A stretch of DNA of 8,049 nucleotides from Candidatus Doudnabacteria bacterium (GTDB lineage Bacteria; Patescibacteriota; Doudnabacteria; UBA920): contig CAIWKW010000053.1 in assembly GCA_903913365.1 (NCBI GenBank), forward strand, positions 1-8,049, in the 5' to 3' direction. The notes beneath the pieces were generated by a model. That model was given only the letters and a program-made list of their open reading frames with translations, did not search any database and was not told the DNA's origin. Below are positions 1-5,512 of this stretch, piece by piece. Numbering within the stretch: position 1 is the stretch's first letter; each line of letters opens with the position of its first letter. Made by a program: the position numbers and the translations under genes.

Positions 1-542
1 GATCCGCCTTTGGCGGACTTATATCTATAATCCGCAATCTTTTTCGCTATTTGCCTGCTAAACTTTTCTTCCCCCAGTTCGCTGAAAATCTTTTCCAGTC
101 TTTTTTCGTCATAATTGTTTAAAATAAATTTGGCTGTTTCCGGCTGCTGCAGATTAAATCTCATGTCCAAGGGCTGGTCCGTTTGAAAGCTTATCCCCCT
201 GTGCTCAAGTTCGTAAGTGGAAAGCCCCAAATCCGCAACAATTCCATCGGGCGCGGGAAACTGGTGATGTTCAATAATTTTATCTATCTTGGCAAAGTTC
301 CCCTGAGCAAGGATAACCCGAGACTTGTCACTTGTCACTTGTAACTTGTAACTTTCTATAGCATCGGCATCCAAATCCACGGACAACAATTTTCCACTAT
401 CTCCAATCCTTTCCGAAATCGCTCTCGTGTAACCGCCGCCGCCCAAAGTTGCATCTACGAAATTTTGACCAGGACGTACGCCCAAAAAGGAGATAGCTTC
501 ATTAAGTAAAACAGGAATGTGTTCATAAGAATTATTGACCAT
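1..542 (-). CDS. rsmH: RsmH, 16S rRNA (cytosine-1402 N4)-methyltransferase, 5' part (C-terminus beyond left edge)
   Basis: Transfers a methyl group from S-adenosylmethionine to N4 of C1402 in 16S rRNA, fine-tuning the ribosomal P site. The 180 visible residues carry the family motifs in order: EHIPVLLNE (residues 7-15), the SAM-binding loop DATLGGGGYT (30-39), VDLDADAI (55-62), GNF (81-83), ADLGLS (103-108), SFQTDQPLDMRF (118-129) and the helix ending FSRQIAKKIA (161-170). The loop normally ends GGGGH; here the His is Tyr38. Residues 64-73 (SYKLQVTSDK) come from a 7-bp repeat array, and the last visible residues, SAKGG, from a palindrome. Both replace expected family sequence. The start is the ATG at 540-542, 59 bp after mraZ, inside an ATTGACC repeat that supplies Met-Val-Asn; no Shine-Dalgarno sequence is visible. 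The mraZ-rsmH order is the usual head of the dcw cluster. The missing part should hold the rest of the insertion domain and the C-terminal SAM fold. Confidence 0.95.
   Translation of the reverse strand, partial: MVNNSYEHIPVLLNEAISFLGVRPGQNFVDATLGGGGYTRAISERIGDSGKLLSVDLDADAIESYKLQVTSDKSRVILAQGNFAKIDKIIEHHQFPAPDGIVADLGLSTYELEHRGISFQTDQPLDMRFNLQQPETAKFILNNYDEKRLEKIFSELGEEKFSRQIAKKIADYRYKSAKGG
3..17. repeat. Short perfect palindrome inside rsmH
   Basis: TCCGCC-TTT-GGCGGA: a 6-bp stem with a 3-nt loop, encoding Ser-Ala-Lys-Gly-Gly on the minus strand. It falls just after the IAKKIA helix, where family members normally continue toward a conserved P-I-x-T-T stretch, so it looks like inserted sequence. 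The left window edge prevents checking its full extent. Confidence 0.5.
323..357 (+). repeat. Heptad array (ACTTNNN x5) inside rsmH
   Basis: Five consecutive 7-bp units, 35 bp in all: ACTTGTC, ACTTGTC, ACTTGTA, ACTTGTA, ACTTTCT. Read on the coding (minus) strand it gives SYKLQVTSDK in a surface segment after the SAM-binding acidic loop, where RsmH normally has an A-x-x-x-L helix. The frame used avoids the TGA that GACAAGT units would give in another phase. It shares its unit form and exact length with the arrays at 6314-6348 and 6942-6976. Confidence 0.85.
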
Positions 543-596
543 GATTTAAAAGATTGACCGTGATTGACAAGATTGCCATTACATTCTTGCTCAATC
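534..596 (+). repeat. ATTGACC array with hairpin tail, copy A, at the rsmH start
   Basis: Units start at 534 (ATTGACC), 544 (degenerate ATTTAAA), 553 (ATTGACC), 563 (ATTGACA) and 572 (ATTGCCA), a spacing of 9-10 bp. The distal end forms inverted arms, 562-575 against 582-596 (GATTGACAAGATTG versus GATTGAGCAAGAATG on the other strand). It fills the gap between the mraZ stop and rsmH, and its first unit, read on the minus strand, provides the rsmH start ATG GTC AAT. It has the same architecture as copy B at 1605-1668. Confidence 0.7.
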
Positions 597-601
597 TTAT
601 T

Positions 602-1033
602 TTATACTCCCAGACTGCCCAATTGCTCCGCAATCTGGTTGCTGGCCGCTTCGGTTTGGGCTTTGTAAGCGACCCACAATTCTTCGCTCCAAATTTCTAT
701 GCGGTTGTACAATCCCGCAACAATGGCTTTTTTGTTAATTTTGGCAAATTCTTTCAAATATCCGGGCAAAATAATTCTGCCCTGTTTGTCTATGTCACAA
801 TCCATGGCTCCGGCCAGCATCAGTCTGGAAAAGGCTCGAGTATTGGCAGTAGAAATTGGGAGACTAGCCAACTTGGCAGCCAACTTCTTCCACTCTTCCA
901 GACTATATAAAAATAAAGAGCTGTCTAAACCTCTGGTAACCACTATTTTTGATTTCAAATCCGCTCGAAATTTAACAGGAATGGAAATTCTTCCCTTTTC
1001 GTCAATTGTCGCCTGATATTCGCCAATGAACAT
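602..1033 (-). CDS. mraZ: MraZ, transcriptional regulator of the dcw cluster
   Basis: A DNA-binding repressor of the AbrB-like double-psi-barrel fold that controls its own operon, including rsmH and division genes. The 143 residues match the family in length and contain two copies of the signature: DEKGRISIPVKFR (11-23) and DKQGRIILPGYLKEFAKI (82-99). The N-terminus MFIGEYQATIDEKGR is typical and fixes the start at the ATG at 1031-1033; a GTG 30 bp further upstream would add ten atypical residues. No Shine-Dalgarno sequence is visible. The likely operator, four 10-bp-spaced boxes, lies about 125-160 bp upstream on the same strand, so autoregulation is expected. rsmH follows after 59 bp, separated by a repeat array that may affect coupling. 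Confidence 0.96.
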   Translation of the reverse strand: MFIGEYQATIDEKGRISIPVKFRADLKSKIVVTRGLDSSLFLYSLEEWKKLAAKLASLPISTANTRAFSRLMLAGAMDCDIDKQGRIILPGYLKEFAKINKKAIVAGLYNRIEIWSEELWVAYKAQTEAASNQIAEQLGSLGV

Positions 1034-1060
1034 ATTTATAAGGAAATTTAGATTAAAATT

Positions 1061-1117
1061 CACTACAAAAAACTGCGGAACTGGTTGCTTTGGGAACTAA
1101 ATTAAGTTTCTGTAGTG
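1061..1117 (-). promoter_or_regulatory. Stem-loop in the mraZ leader
   Basis: On the minus strand the leader has CACTACAGAAAC (1117-1106) facing GTTTTTTGTAGTG (1073-1061). These pair over 11 bp with one G-U pair, closing about 28 nt before the mraZ ATG. There is no U-run after the stem, so it is not a terminator. It may influence translation or RNA stability; its function is unknown. Confidence 0.4.
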
Positions 1118-1141
1118 TTTCTTCCATTTTTCTGCAGATAA

Positions 1142-1147
1142 GTTATA
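1142..1147 (-). promoter_or_regulatory. Possible -10 element of the mraZ promoter
   Basis: TATAAC on the minus strand lies just downstream of the MraZ boxes, about 110 bp before the mraZ ATG. No good -35 stands at 16-18 bp, where the box array itself lies. That arrangement fits repression by promoter overlap, but the promoter call is tentative. Confidence 0.35.
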
Positions 1148-1156
1148 CACAGAAAA

Positions 1157-1194
1157 TACCACTTATCCCCACTTTCAACCACTTTTTACCATTG
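1157..1194 (-). promoter_or_regulatory. MraZ box array (operator)
   Basis: On the minus strand four units follow each other at an exact 10-bp period: TGGTAAAAAG, TGGTTGAAAG, TGGGGATAAG, TGGTATTTTC. This gives three perfect AAGTGG cores (plus-strand CCACTT at 1159, 1169 and 1179) and one degenerate core at 1189. Known MraZ operators are TGGGN or AAAGTGG direct repeats at 10-bp spacing upstream of mraZ, so position, period and core all agree. Transcription of mraZ and rsmH is probably repressed here by MraZ. Confidence 0.85.
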
Positions 1195-1254
1195 CTCATA
1201 CATTGTACACCACAAAAACCCATAAGTCAAAGCTCAGTAAAACATGGCAAATCA

Positions 1255-1279
1255 ACAAAAAACCGCTTTTGTTAGCGGT
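1255..1279 (-). terminator. Rho-independent terminator after the glutaredoxin gene
   Basis: On the minus strand ACCGCT (1279-1274), a 6-nt loop, AGCGGT (1267-1262), then a T-run (1262-1257). It lies about 98 bp past the glutaredoxin stop and before the MraZ boxes, separating the methyltransferase/glutaredoxin transcript from the mraZ promoter. Confidence 0.8.
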
Positions 1280-1376
1280 ATTCTTAAAACTATTAAACAA
1301 TTATGAAACATGTATCCACAACTCTTACCTAAAAAAGTCTGCTGGAGCAAAACCAAGAAAATATTTGACCATAATT

Positions 1377-1613
1377 TTAACTTAATAGCAAAGCGTCCAA
1401 AGTATTTTTTTGAAAACCTATAATAATTTGCCCGTTTATGTCAATTACCGGCACACTAAACTGCCCGCTTTTAACAATCATCTCTTTTTGGGCAGCCGGA
1501 TCCTTATCCACATCCACTTCTTTATAAGCTATTTTATTGGCTTTAAAATATTCTTTGGCAAGTTCACAAAAACCGCAGGTTGGCAGAGAATAAATGATAA
1601 TTTTATTGACCAT
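1377..1613 (-). CDS. Glutaredoxin-like protein, YruB type
   Basis: A small cytoplasmic thiol-disulfide oxidoreductase of the thioredoxin fold. The 78 residues contain the redox motif CGFC (Cys13, Cys16) after the first strand NKIIIYSLPT, the VDVDKDP segment, the cis-proline loop SVPVIDINGQIIIGF (about 53-67) and a short final helix. That length and the V-P-V-I...G-F pattern fit the YruB/NrdH-like glutaredoxins. The natural reductant and target cannot be read from the sequence. The start is the ATG at 1611-1613: an upstream TTG at 1667 would add 18 residues made only of repeat sequence (ending LCQFWSI). The ATG itself lies in an ATTGACC unit that provides Met-Val-Asn, and no Shine-Dalgarno sequence is visible. 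It lies 56 bp behind the RNA methyltransferase gene and is probably co-transcribed with it. Confidence 0.9.
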   Translation of the reverse strand: MVNKIIIYSLPTCGFCELAKEYFKANKIAYKEVDVDKDPAAQKEMIVKSGQFSVPVIDINGQIIIGFQKNTLDALLLS

Positions 1614-1668
1614 AATTGACCAGAATTGACATAATTGAGCAAAATTTGGGCCCAATAATTTTGTCAAT
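1605..1668 (+). repeat. ATTGACC array with hairpin tail, copy B, at the glutaredoxin start
   Basis: Units start at 1605 (ATTGACC), 1615 (ATTGACC), 1625 (ATTGACA) and 1634 (ATTGAGC), a spacing of 10, 10 and 9 bp. The last unit opens an inverted repeat (1634-1668) centred on GGGCCC at 1648-1653: ATTGAGCAAAATTTGGG faces ATTGACAAAATTATTGGG on the other strand. The minus-strand reading of the first unit is the ATG GTC AAT start of the glutaredoxin. A lone related unit (TTTGACCATAATTTT) lies at the other end of that gene, near 1364-1378. Confidence 0.75.
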
Positions 1669-1669
1669 T

Positions 1670-2173
1670 TTACTTAATTTTTAAATTTTGTTCAATTATT
1701 TTATAAGCTGCTATGCCAAAGGCCACGGAAACATTCAGGCTTTCTTTTTTGCCATACATGGGAATCTCAATTGTACTGTTGCATAATTTCAAAATAGGTT
1801 TCGGTATCCCCCTAACCTCTTCCCCCAAAACCAAAGCCAGAGGGAATTTTGGCTTAAATTTGGAGAGAATTATTGCCTTAACGTTATTTTCCAGAGCCAC
1901 AATACTTACTTTGTTTTGTCTCAGGCTTTTAATCAGCTTGGCTGCGGATTTTTTATATTCCCAAGGCACCCAATTTTCCGCGCCTAATGCGCTTTTGGCA
2001 ATCCGTTTCTGCTGAATCGGGTTTTGCGGGGCTCCCGTATAGCCGGTTAAGTAAATTTTGGTTACCCCAAAAGCGTCGGCGGTGCGGAAAATTGAACCGA
2101 CGTTATAAAGCGAGCGAATGTTATGGGCTATAACAAAAAATTCCCGCTGGGGATTTGATTTTGGCTTTTTCAT
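1670..2173 (-). CDS. RNA 2'-O-methyltransferase, SpoU/TrmH family
   Basis: A SAM-dependent 2'-O-ribose methyltransferase of the knotted SPOUT fold, acting on tRNA or rRNA. All three SpoU motifs are present in 167 residues: motif 1 with NIRSLYNVGSIFRTADAFGV (18-37, catalytic-type Arg30), motif 2 LALVLGEEVRGI (112-123) and motif 3 IEIPMYGKKESLNVSVAFGIA (from residue 135, Asn147). No RNA-binding extension is present on either end, so it is a minimal TrmL/TrmH-like enzyme. The exact nucleotide target cannot be assigned, hence no gene symbol. The ATG start at 2171-2173 has a Lys-rich N-terminus and no clear ribosome binding site. The glutaredoxin gene follows. Upstream, a 50-bp palindrome separates it from the PPC gene. 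Confidence 0.92.
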   Translation of the reverse strand: MKKPKSNPQREFFVIAHNIRSLYNVGSIFRTADAFGVTKIYLTGYTGAPQNPIQQKRIAKSALGAENWVPWEYKKSAAKLIKSLRQNKVSIVALENNVKAIILSKFKPKFPLALVLGEEVRGIPKPILKLCNSTIEIPMYGKKESLNVSVAFGIAAYKIIEQNLKIK

Positions 2174-2189
2174 CGGGAAATCATGTACT

Positions 2190-2239
2190 GTAGTTTGCCC
2201 ATTTATGGGCCTTTCGAAGCCGATAAATCGGCAGACTAC
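2190..2239. repeat. 50-bp imperfect palindrome with two nested hairpins
   Basis: The outer arms, GTAGTTTGCC (2190-2199) and GGCAGACTAC (2230-2239), pair with one mismatch. Within them lie two perfect short hairpins, GCCCAT-TT-ATGGGC and GCCGAT-AA-ATCGGC. Arms of about 21 bp match with three mismatches. There is no T-run beyond either end, so it is not a standard terminator. It occupies most of the gap between the PPC gene and the methyltransferase gene. It could be an RNA processing structure or a palindromic insertion. Confidence 0.6.
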
Positions 2240-2250
2240 TAATAATGCTT

Positions 2251-2670
2251 TTAAGCTAATAAATCTAAATTAAATTCGGTGTTCTTCTCTCTTTTCATTT
2301 CTCCGTCCAGCTTTATCAAAAAAACCTCGCATGTCGAAGAAACCGTTAGTTTGGAAACGTGCCCTGCCAAAACTGAAAAATCATTCCTGCTAAACACGCC
2401 GTAAGCCTCAACTGCGGGCTTATTGTCTTTTTTCGCCCCGTTGCCGGAAAAAGAAATTATTTCCATTTCGTCAAAAAAAGGTTTTATCCTATAGTCTTTA
2501 AGGTGGCTGTTGTAATGCCCCAGCTCAACCATAGAGCAAGCTCCAACGCCGTTAAAAGTACAGGCATTTATATTTTTGTCCATCATAAAACCGGCCAAGC
2601 CCGCTACAGCATCTTCGCCTTTGTCAAAACGCAAAAAATATCTTCGACTGTCTTTCAGAATAATCTTCAT
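2251..2670 (-). CDS. PPC (DUF296/PD1-like) domain protein
   Basis: The single 139-residue domain follows the PPC pattern: YFLRFDKGEDAVAGLAGFM (11-29), ACTFNGVGACSMVELGHYN (36-54), EIISFSGNGAK (70-80), then the strand block SVLAGHVSKLTVSSTCEVFLIKL (99-121) and the closing ...EFNLDLL. Family members are trimeric; some bind AT-rich DNA and others are free-standing proteins of unknown role, so no function is claimed beyond the fold. Many bacterial members have a His-x-His pair before the GH strand. Here the matching stretch reads KPAVEAYG (84-91), without His, so a metal site of that type is probably lost. The ATG at 2668-2670 begins right at the domain. It lies downstream of the receiver gene across an AT-rich repeat-bounded gap of 209 bp. 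Confidence 0.85.
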   Translation of the reverse strand: MKIILKDSRRYFLRFDKGEDAVAGLAGFMMDKNINACTFNGVGACSMVELGHYNSHLKDYRIKPFFDEMEIISFSGNGAKKDNKPAVEAYGVFSRNDFSVLAGHVSKLTVSSTCEVFLIKLDGEMKREKNTEFNLDLLA

Positions 2671-2688
2671 AAAAAAGTCAGGAAATTA

Positions 2689-2852
2689 TTCTAATTAACC
2701 TAAATATGGCCAAATTGTCTAATGCCTAAATTACTAAAAATATAATTTTTCAAAAAAACTGCAAAATTTATAGAAATTATAAAAGAATCACCCATTAGAC
2801 GTTAGTTTTTAGTCATTATTTAGAATAATTAGGGCAATTAGGTTAATTAGAA
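2689..2852. repeat. AT-rich intergenic segment bounded by inverted ATTAG-type repeats
   Basis: TTAGGTTAATTAGAA occurs at 2838-2852 on the plus strand and as its exact complement at 2689-2703. The match extends outward for about five more bases with one mismatch. The right copy continues as 9-bp units (AATTAGGGC, AATTAGGTT, AATTAGAAC). Two smaller inverted pairs lie inside: GTCTAATG with CATTAGAC, and ACTAAAAA with TTTTTAGT. There is no coding potential. The segment has the shape of a short terminal-inverted-repeat element, but no target duplication was identified. Confidence 0.55.
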
Positions 2853-2879
2853 CAATTCTCTTATTACGTTTGTATTCTA

Positions 2880-3263
2880 CTACCCAAGCTTTACCGTGCG
2901 ATTTAAAACGTCTTTAACTTTTTGAATAATATCGTCCACCGATTGGTCAGATTTAAGCAAATAATCCACGGCCCCGGCTTCAATAATTTTACTAATGGTT
3001 TCCACGTCCCCAATGTTGGTGGAAACAACCACGGGCACATGGGCAGTTGACGGATCGGCTTTAAGCTCCCAAAGTACAGAAATACCATCAAGTTTCGGCA
3101 TCATAATGTCTAGCAAAACCAAATCGGGAATCAGCTCCTTGGCTTTGGCCACCGCTTCTTCACCGTCATAAGCTGGTGTGGCATCAAAGCCTTCGGTAGT
3201 AAGGGCATCGCAAAGCGAGTTGGAAATAAGCTTATCGTCCTCGGCAACTAAAATTTTTGTCAT
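2880..3263 (-). CDS. Stand-alone response regulator receiver (CheY-like)
   Basis: A phospho-acceptor domain of a two-component system, 127 residues and no output domain. The conserved positions are all present: acidic pair Asp9-Asp10, phospho-acceptor Asp52 in VLLDIMMPKLDG, Ser81 in VVVSTN and Lys104 in VDYLLKSD. Without a DNA-binding or enzyme domain it must act through protein contact. The partner kinase is almost certainly the product of the gene 130 bp upstream, which has no receiver of its own. The ATG at 3261-3263 is preceded by AAAGAG about 9 nt away, a weak ribosome binding site. The gap to the kinase gene holds an 8-bp hairpin but no proper terminator, so co-transcription is likely, possibly with adjusted dosage. 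Confidence 0.95.
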   Translation of the reverse strand: MTKILVAEDDKLISNSLCDALTTEGFDATPAYDGEEAVAKAKELIPDLVLLDIMMPKLDGISVLWELKADPSTAHVPVVVSTNIGDVETISKIIEAGAVDYLLKSDQSVDDIIQKVKDVLNRTVKLG

Positions 3264-3336
3264 ATGCTTAAACTCTTTCTTTGGCAGAACTTACGGAATG
3301 CCGCAGTACTGCCGTGCTAATAAATTGTTGGCTGAT

Positions 3337-3356
3337 TTTTCAGCATTGGCTGAAAA
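3337..3356 (-). other. Hairpin between kinase and receiver genes
   Basis: TTTTCAGC (3337-3344), loop ATTG, GCTGAAAA (3349-3356): an 8-bp stem with a 4-nt loop in the 130-bp gap. On the transcribed strand no T-run follows, so it is not a canonical terminator. It could stabilise or process the mRNA between the two genes. Confidence 0.4.
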
Positions 3357-3393
3357 GTATTAACCTAATTTTAACATTATTTACAACAAAATT

Positions 3394-5058
3394 CTACTTA
3401 ATCGGCAAAGAAAAATAGAAAGTCGAACCAAGGTTTTCCCCGGCGCTTTCCGCCCAAATTCTTCCGCCATGAGCCTCCACAATGCCCTTGGTAACCACAA
3501 GGCCAAGTCCGGTCCCCTTTCGGGCATGCTCACTGCCCCTAAGCTGCTTAAACTTGGAAAAAAGCTGTCCCAAATCTTCCCTGGAAACTCCAATACCGGT
3601 ATCTTTAATGCTGACTATAGCCAGCTTTTCTTTTTCATCAACAGATAAGTTAATGTCCAGCTGCCCGCTGTCCGTATACTTTATGGAATTACTAAGCAGG
3701 TTTCCCATTACCTGACCAACCCTTACCCGGTCAAACTTCATTTTAAATTTCGGCGGGCCAATGACATTTATGGCCAAATGTTTGGTTTCGGCCTGCGGCC
3801 TAAAAGCCTTGGCCTGCTCGTTAATCAGTTCAACCAAATCATATTCCTGAGCGTTTAAATCAAACTTCCCGGCCTCAATTTTTGCCACATCGAGCAAATC
3901 ATTCACCAACTCCAGCATATTGTTGGAAGCGGTTTCTATGGTAATTACAGTATCTTTTATTTTAGCCGGATCCGTGCCGGCTGCAGCGGATAAATTTTTT
4001 AACAAACTTTCGGAAGACCACCTGACCGCGGTAAGCGGAGCCCTTAGCTCGTGCACCATCATGGCGGTAAACTCCTGGCGGGTTTTATCCAAAGTTTTTT
4101 CCGTGGTAATGTCGTGAAAAACCACGCTTGTGGCAATAATCTGATTTTCATCGTCTTTAACCGGAGAAATTGTCAGCTCCAAAGCTTTGTCTTTTAAAAT
4201 AACTTCCGGCAAAGTAATCGATTTATTTTGAGCCAGGCTTTGTTCAATTTTTGTTCTTAAATCCACCTTACCCGCCAGCCCGTCCACAATATCAAACATG
4301 GTTAGAATTTTATCTTCCGGAATATCCAAAATCTTTTTTATTACCGGGTTATAAACCCCCAATTGATTGTTTAAATCCACGGTAATAACACCATCGGTTA
4401 AAGAATAAATAACCGCTTCCAGCTTGCCCTTTTCACTTTTAAGCACAGATTGAAGCTTGGAAACGGTTGTTGCCGCCTGGTTAGTGATGGTATAAAGCAC
4501 CGAAGCCTGCTCGTCGCCGTAGCGGCCTATTTCTTTGGATGCCACATTAATAAGGCCAACCAGCTTGCCGGAAATTACCACAGGCAAATTAAAATAAGAC
4601 CGCACCCTAACTTTTGCGGCATCATCCAAAATATTTCCGGTAATACTTTCGTCTATGCCCGAGGTCTGGATTTTGGTATTTAAAATTGCCTCGTAGGAAA
4701 GCAGCATTTTTTGCTTTACCTCGTCTATAAATTCATGGTTAACCGTATTCTCCACTTGGCATTTAAAAACCACCTTGCCGCCCTCTTCCAAAACCATGTA
4801 AGCTACCGTGTCGTACTGAAGCAGACTGCCGAGCGAGCTGGTAATAATATCAACAATTTTATTGGTGTTTAAAGAATAGCCTATGCGTTCGCTAATTTCC
4901 TTTAAAACTTGCGCTTGATAAACTTTTTGCTGAAGCTCCAAAGATTGGTTTGCCTCCTGCTTTAAGTACTTACGCTCCCTCATGGAGGAATAAATGTAAG
5001 CACTGACAACCACCGCCAGCATCAAAAAATCTATATATAATAAAATGTTAACAATCAT
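3394..5058 (-). CDS. Membrane-anchored sensor histidine kinase (TM-GAF-PAS-HisKA-HATPase)
   Basis: Autophosphorylates on histidine and passes the phosphate to a receiver, here probably the neighbouring CheY-like protein. Numbered from the ATG at 5056-5058 (554 aa): one hydrophobic segment at about 1-24 with no extracellular loop; a coiled linker at about 27-60; a GAF domain (about 66-200, ending GLINVASKEIGRYGDEQ); a PAS domain (about 213-317); HisKA with MVHELRAPLTAVRW (His336); and HATPase_c with the N box GNLLSNSIKYT (Asn453, Asn457), G1 DTGIG (486-490), the F box LFSKFKQL and G2 GTGLGL (515-520). All catalytic motifs look intact. The single anchor and cytosolic GAF/PAS pair suggest an internal signal. 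A TTG at 5115 in the same frame would add 19 polar residues; I prefer the ATG because it begins right at the anchor, but no clear ribosome binding site decides it. Confidence 0.95.
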   Translation of the reverse strand: MIVNILLYIDFLMLAVVVSAYIYSSMRERKYLKQEANQSLELQQKVYQAQVLKEISERIGYSLNTNKIVDIITSSLGSLLQYDTVAYMVLEEGGKVVFKCQVENTVNHEFIDEVKQKMLLSYEAILNTKIQTSGIDESITGNILDDAAKVRVRSYFNLPVVISGKLVGLINVASKEIGRYGDEQASVLYTITNQAATTVSKLQSVLKSEKGKLEAVIYSLTDGVITVDLNNQLGVYNPVIKKILDIPEDKILTMFDIVDGLAGKVDLRTKIEQSLAQNKSITLPEVILKDKALELTISPVKDDENQIIATSVVFHDITTEKTLDKTRQEFTAMMVHELRAPLTAVRWSSESLLKNLSAAAGTDPAKIKDTVITIETASNNMLELVNDLLDVAKIEAGKFDLNAQEYDLVELINEQAKAFRPQAETKHLAINVIGPPKFKMKFDRVRVGQVMGNLLSNSIKYTDSGQLDINLSVDEKEKLAIVSIKDTGIGVSREDLGQLFSKFKQLRGSEHARKGTGLGLVVTKGIVEAHGGRIWAESAGENLGSTFYFSLPIK

Positions 5059-5149
5059 GTTTTGGTTTTTATCTTCAGAAACGCTTTTCCCAGCCGATAA
5101 TTTACGCTGCGCCAAACGTCAAAGCGAATTTTTAAATATGCAATTAAAT

Positions 5150-5416
5150 TTATATTCCCTTTACCGTGGGATATTTTTCCAAGAGCGAGTTTAAAGTCAT
5201 TTGGGCAATTTGCCCGGAAAGCGCCATATATTCGTTGGCCACACCTCTTAGAACCATCTGGGGGTCGCCTTCCATGTCGAGCACAGTACCGTCGTCGGTA
5301 ACCTTAAGCCCTTGCACCTTTTTTGCTTTATCCAAAGCAATGTTTGGACCCAAAACCACCATTTGCTTTTGGATTAAATCGGTAAGCATTTTTTTTAACT
5401 CATCGCTATTTGACAT
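5150..5416 (-). CDS. 88-aa conserved-looking protein of unknown function, first gene of the kinase operon
   Basis: I do not recognise the family with confidence. The sequence predicts a charged N-terminal helix (about 4-20), the stretch VVLGPNIALDKAKKV (20-34), a strand pair around GLKVTDDGTVLDMEGDP (36-52), then a C-terminal helix region (53-80, EYMALSGQIAQMTLNSLLEKYP). There is no signal peptide, membrane segment or Cys/His cluster, so it is probably a small soluble cytoplasmic protein. The ATG at 5414-5416 has GGAG 12 nt upstream, a usable though distant ribosome binding site. An extended -10 promoter lies about 100 bp upstream, and the kinase gene starts within 34-91 bp downstream, depending on its start. 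The context suggests a partner, adaptor or ligand sensor of the kinase; this is inference from position only. Confidence 0.8.
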   Translation of the reverse strand: MSNSDELKKMLTDLIQKQMVVLGPNIALDKAKKVQGLKVTDDGTVLDMEGDPQMVLRGVANEYMALSGQIAQMTLNSLLEKYPTVKGI

Positions 5417-5512
5417 AATCTTTATTTTCTCCGGTTTATATTTATTTTTAAAAAACTTAAATCTGATTGCGCACCTTTAACCAGCCGTATATTTTTAATA
5501 TTTGATGCTTAT

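Noticed and set aside
554..910. Plus-strand open frame of 118 codons
   Set aside because: It is antisense to mraZ, whose motifs are clear on the minus strand. The translated sequence has no recognisable pattern, and it begins in the repeat array.
1143..1151. TTATACACA, and TTATCCACA at 1504-1512 and 5527-5535, as DnaA boxes or a replication origin
   Set aside because: They are isolated single matches: one inside the glutaredoxin coding sequence (Val-Asp-Lys codons), the others near promoters. There is no cluster, AT-rich unwinding region or dnaA/dnaN nearby.
1614..1667. N-terminal extension of the glutaredoxin from a TTG at 1667
   Set aside because: The 18 added residues are the translation of repeat array B and lie before the first strand of the fold. 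The ATG at 1613 gives the normal family length.
3303..3312. GCAGTACTGC palindrome upstream of the receiver gene
   Set aside because: A perfect 10-bp palindrome without loop, spaced copies or position relative to a promoter is too short to call an operator.
3337..3356. Terminator between kinase and receiver genes
   Set aside because: The 8-bp hairpin is followed on the transcribed strand by an A-rich stretch, not a T-run, so a full stop of transcription is unlikely.
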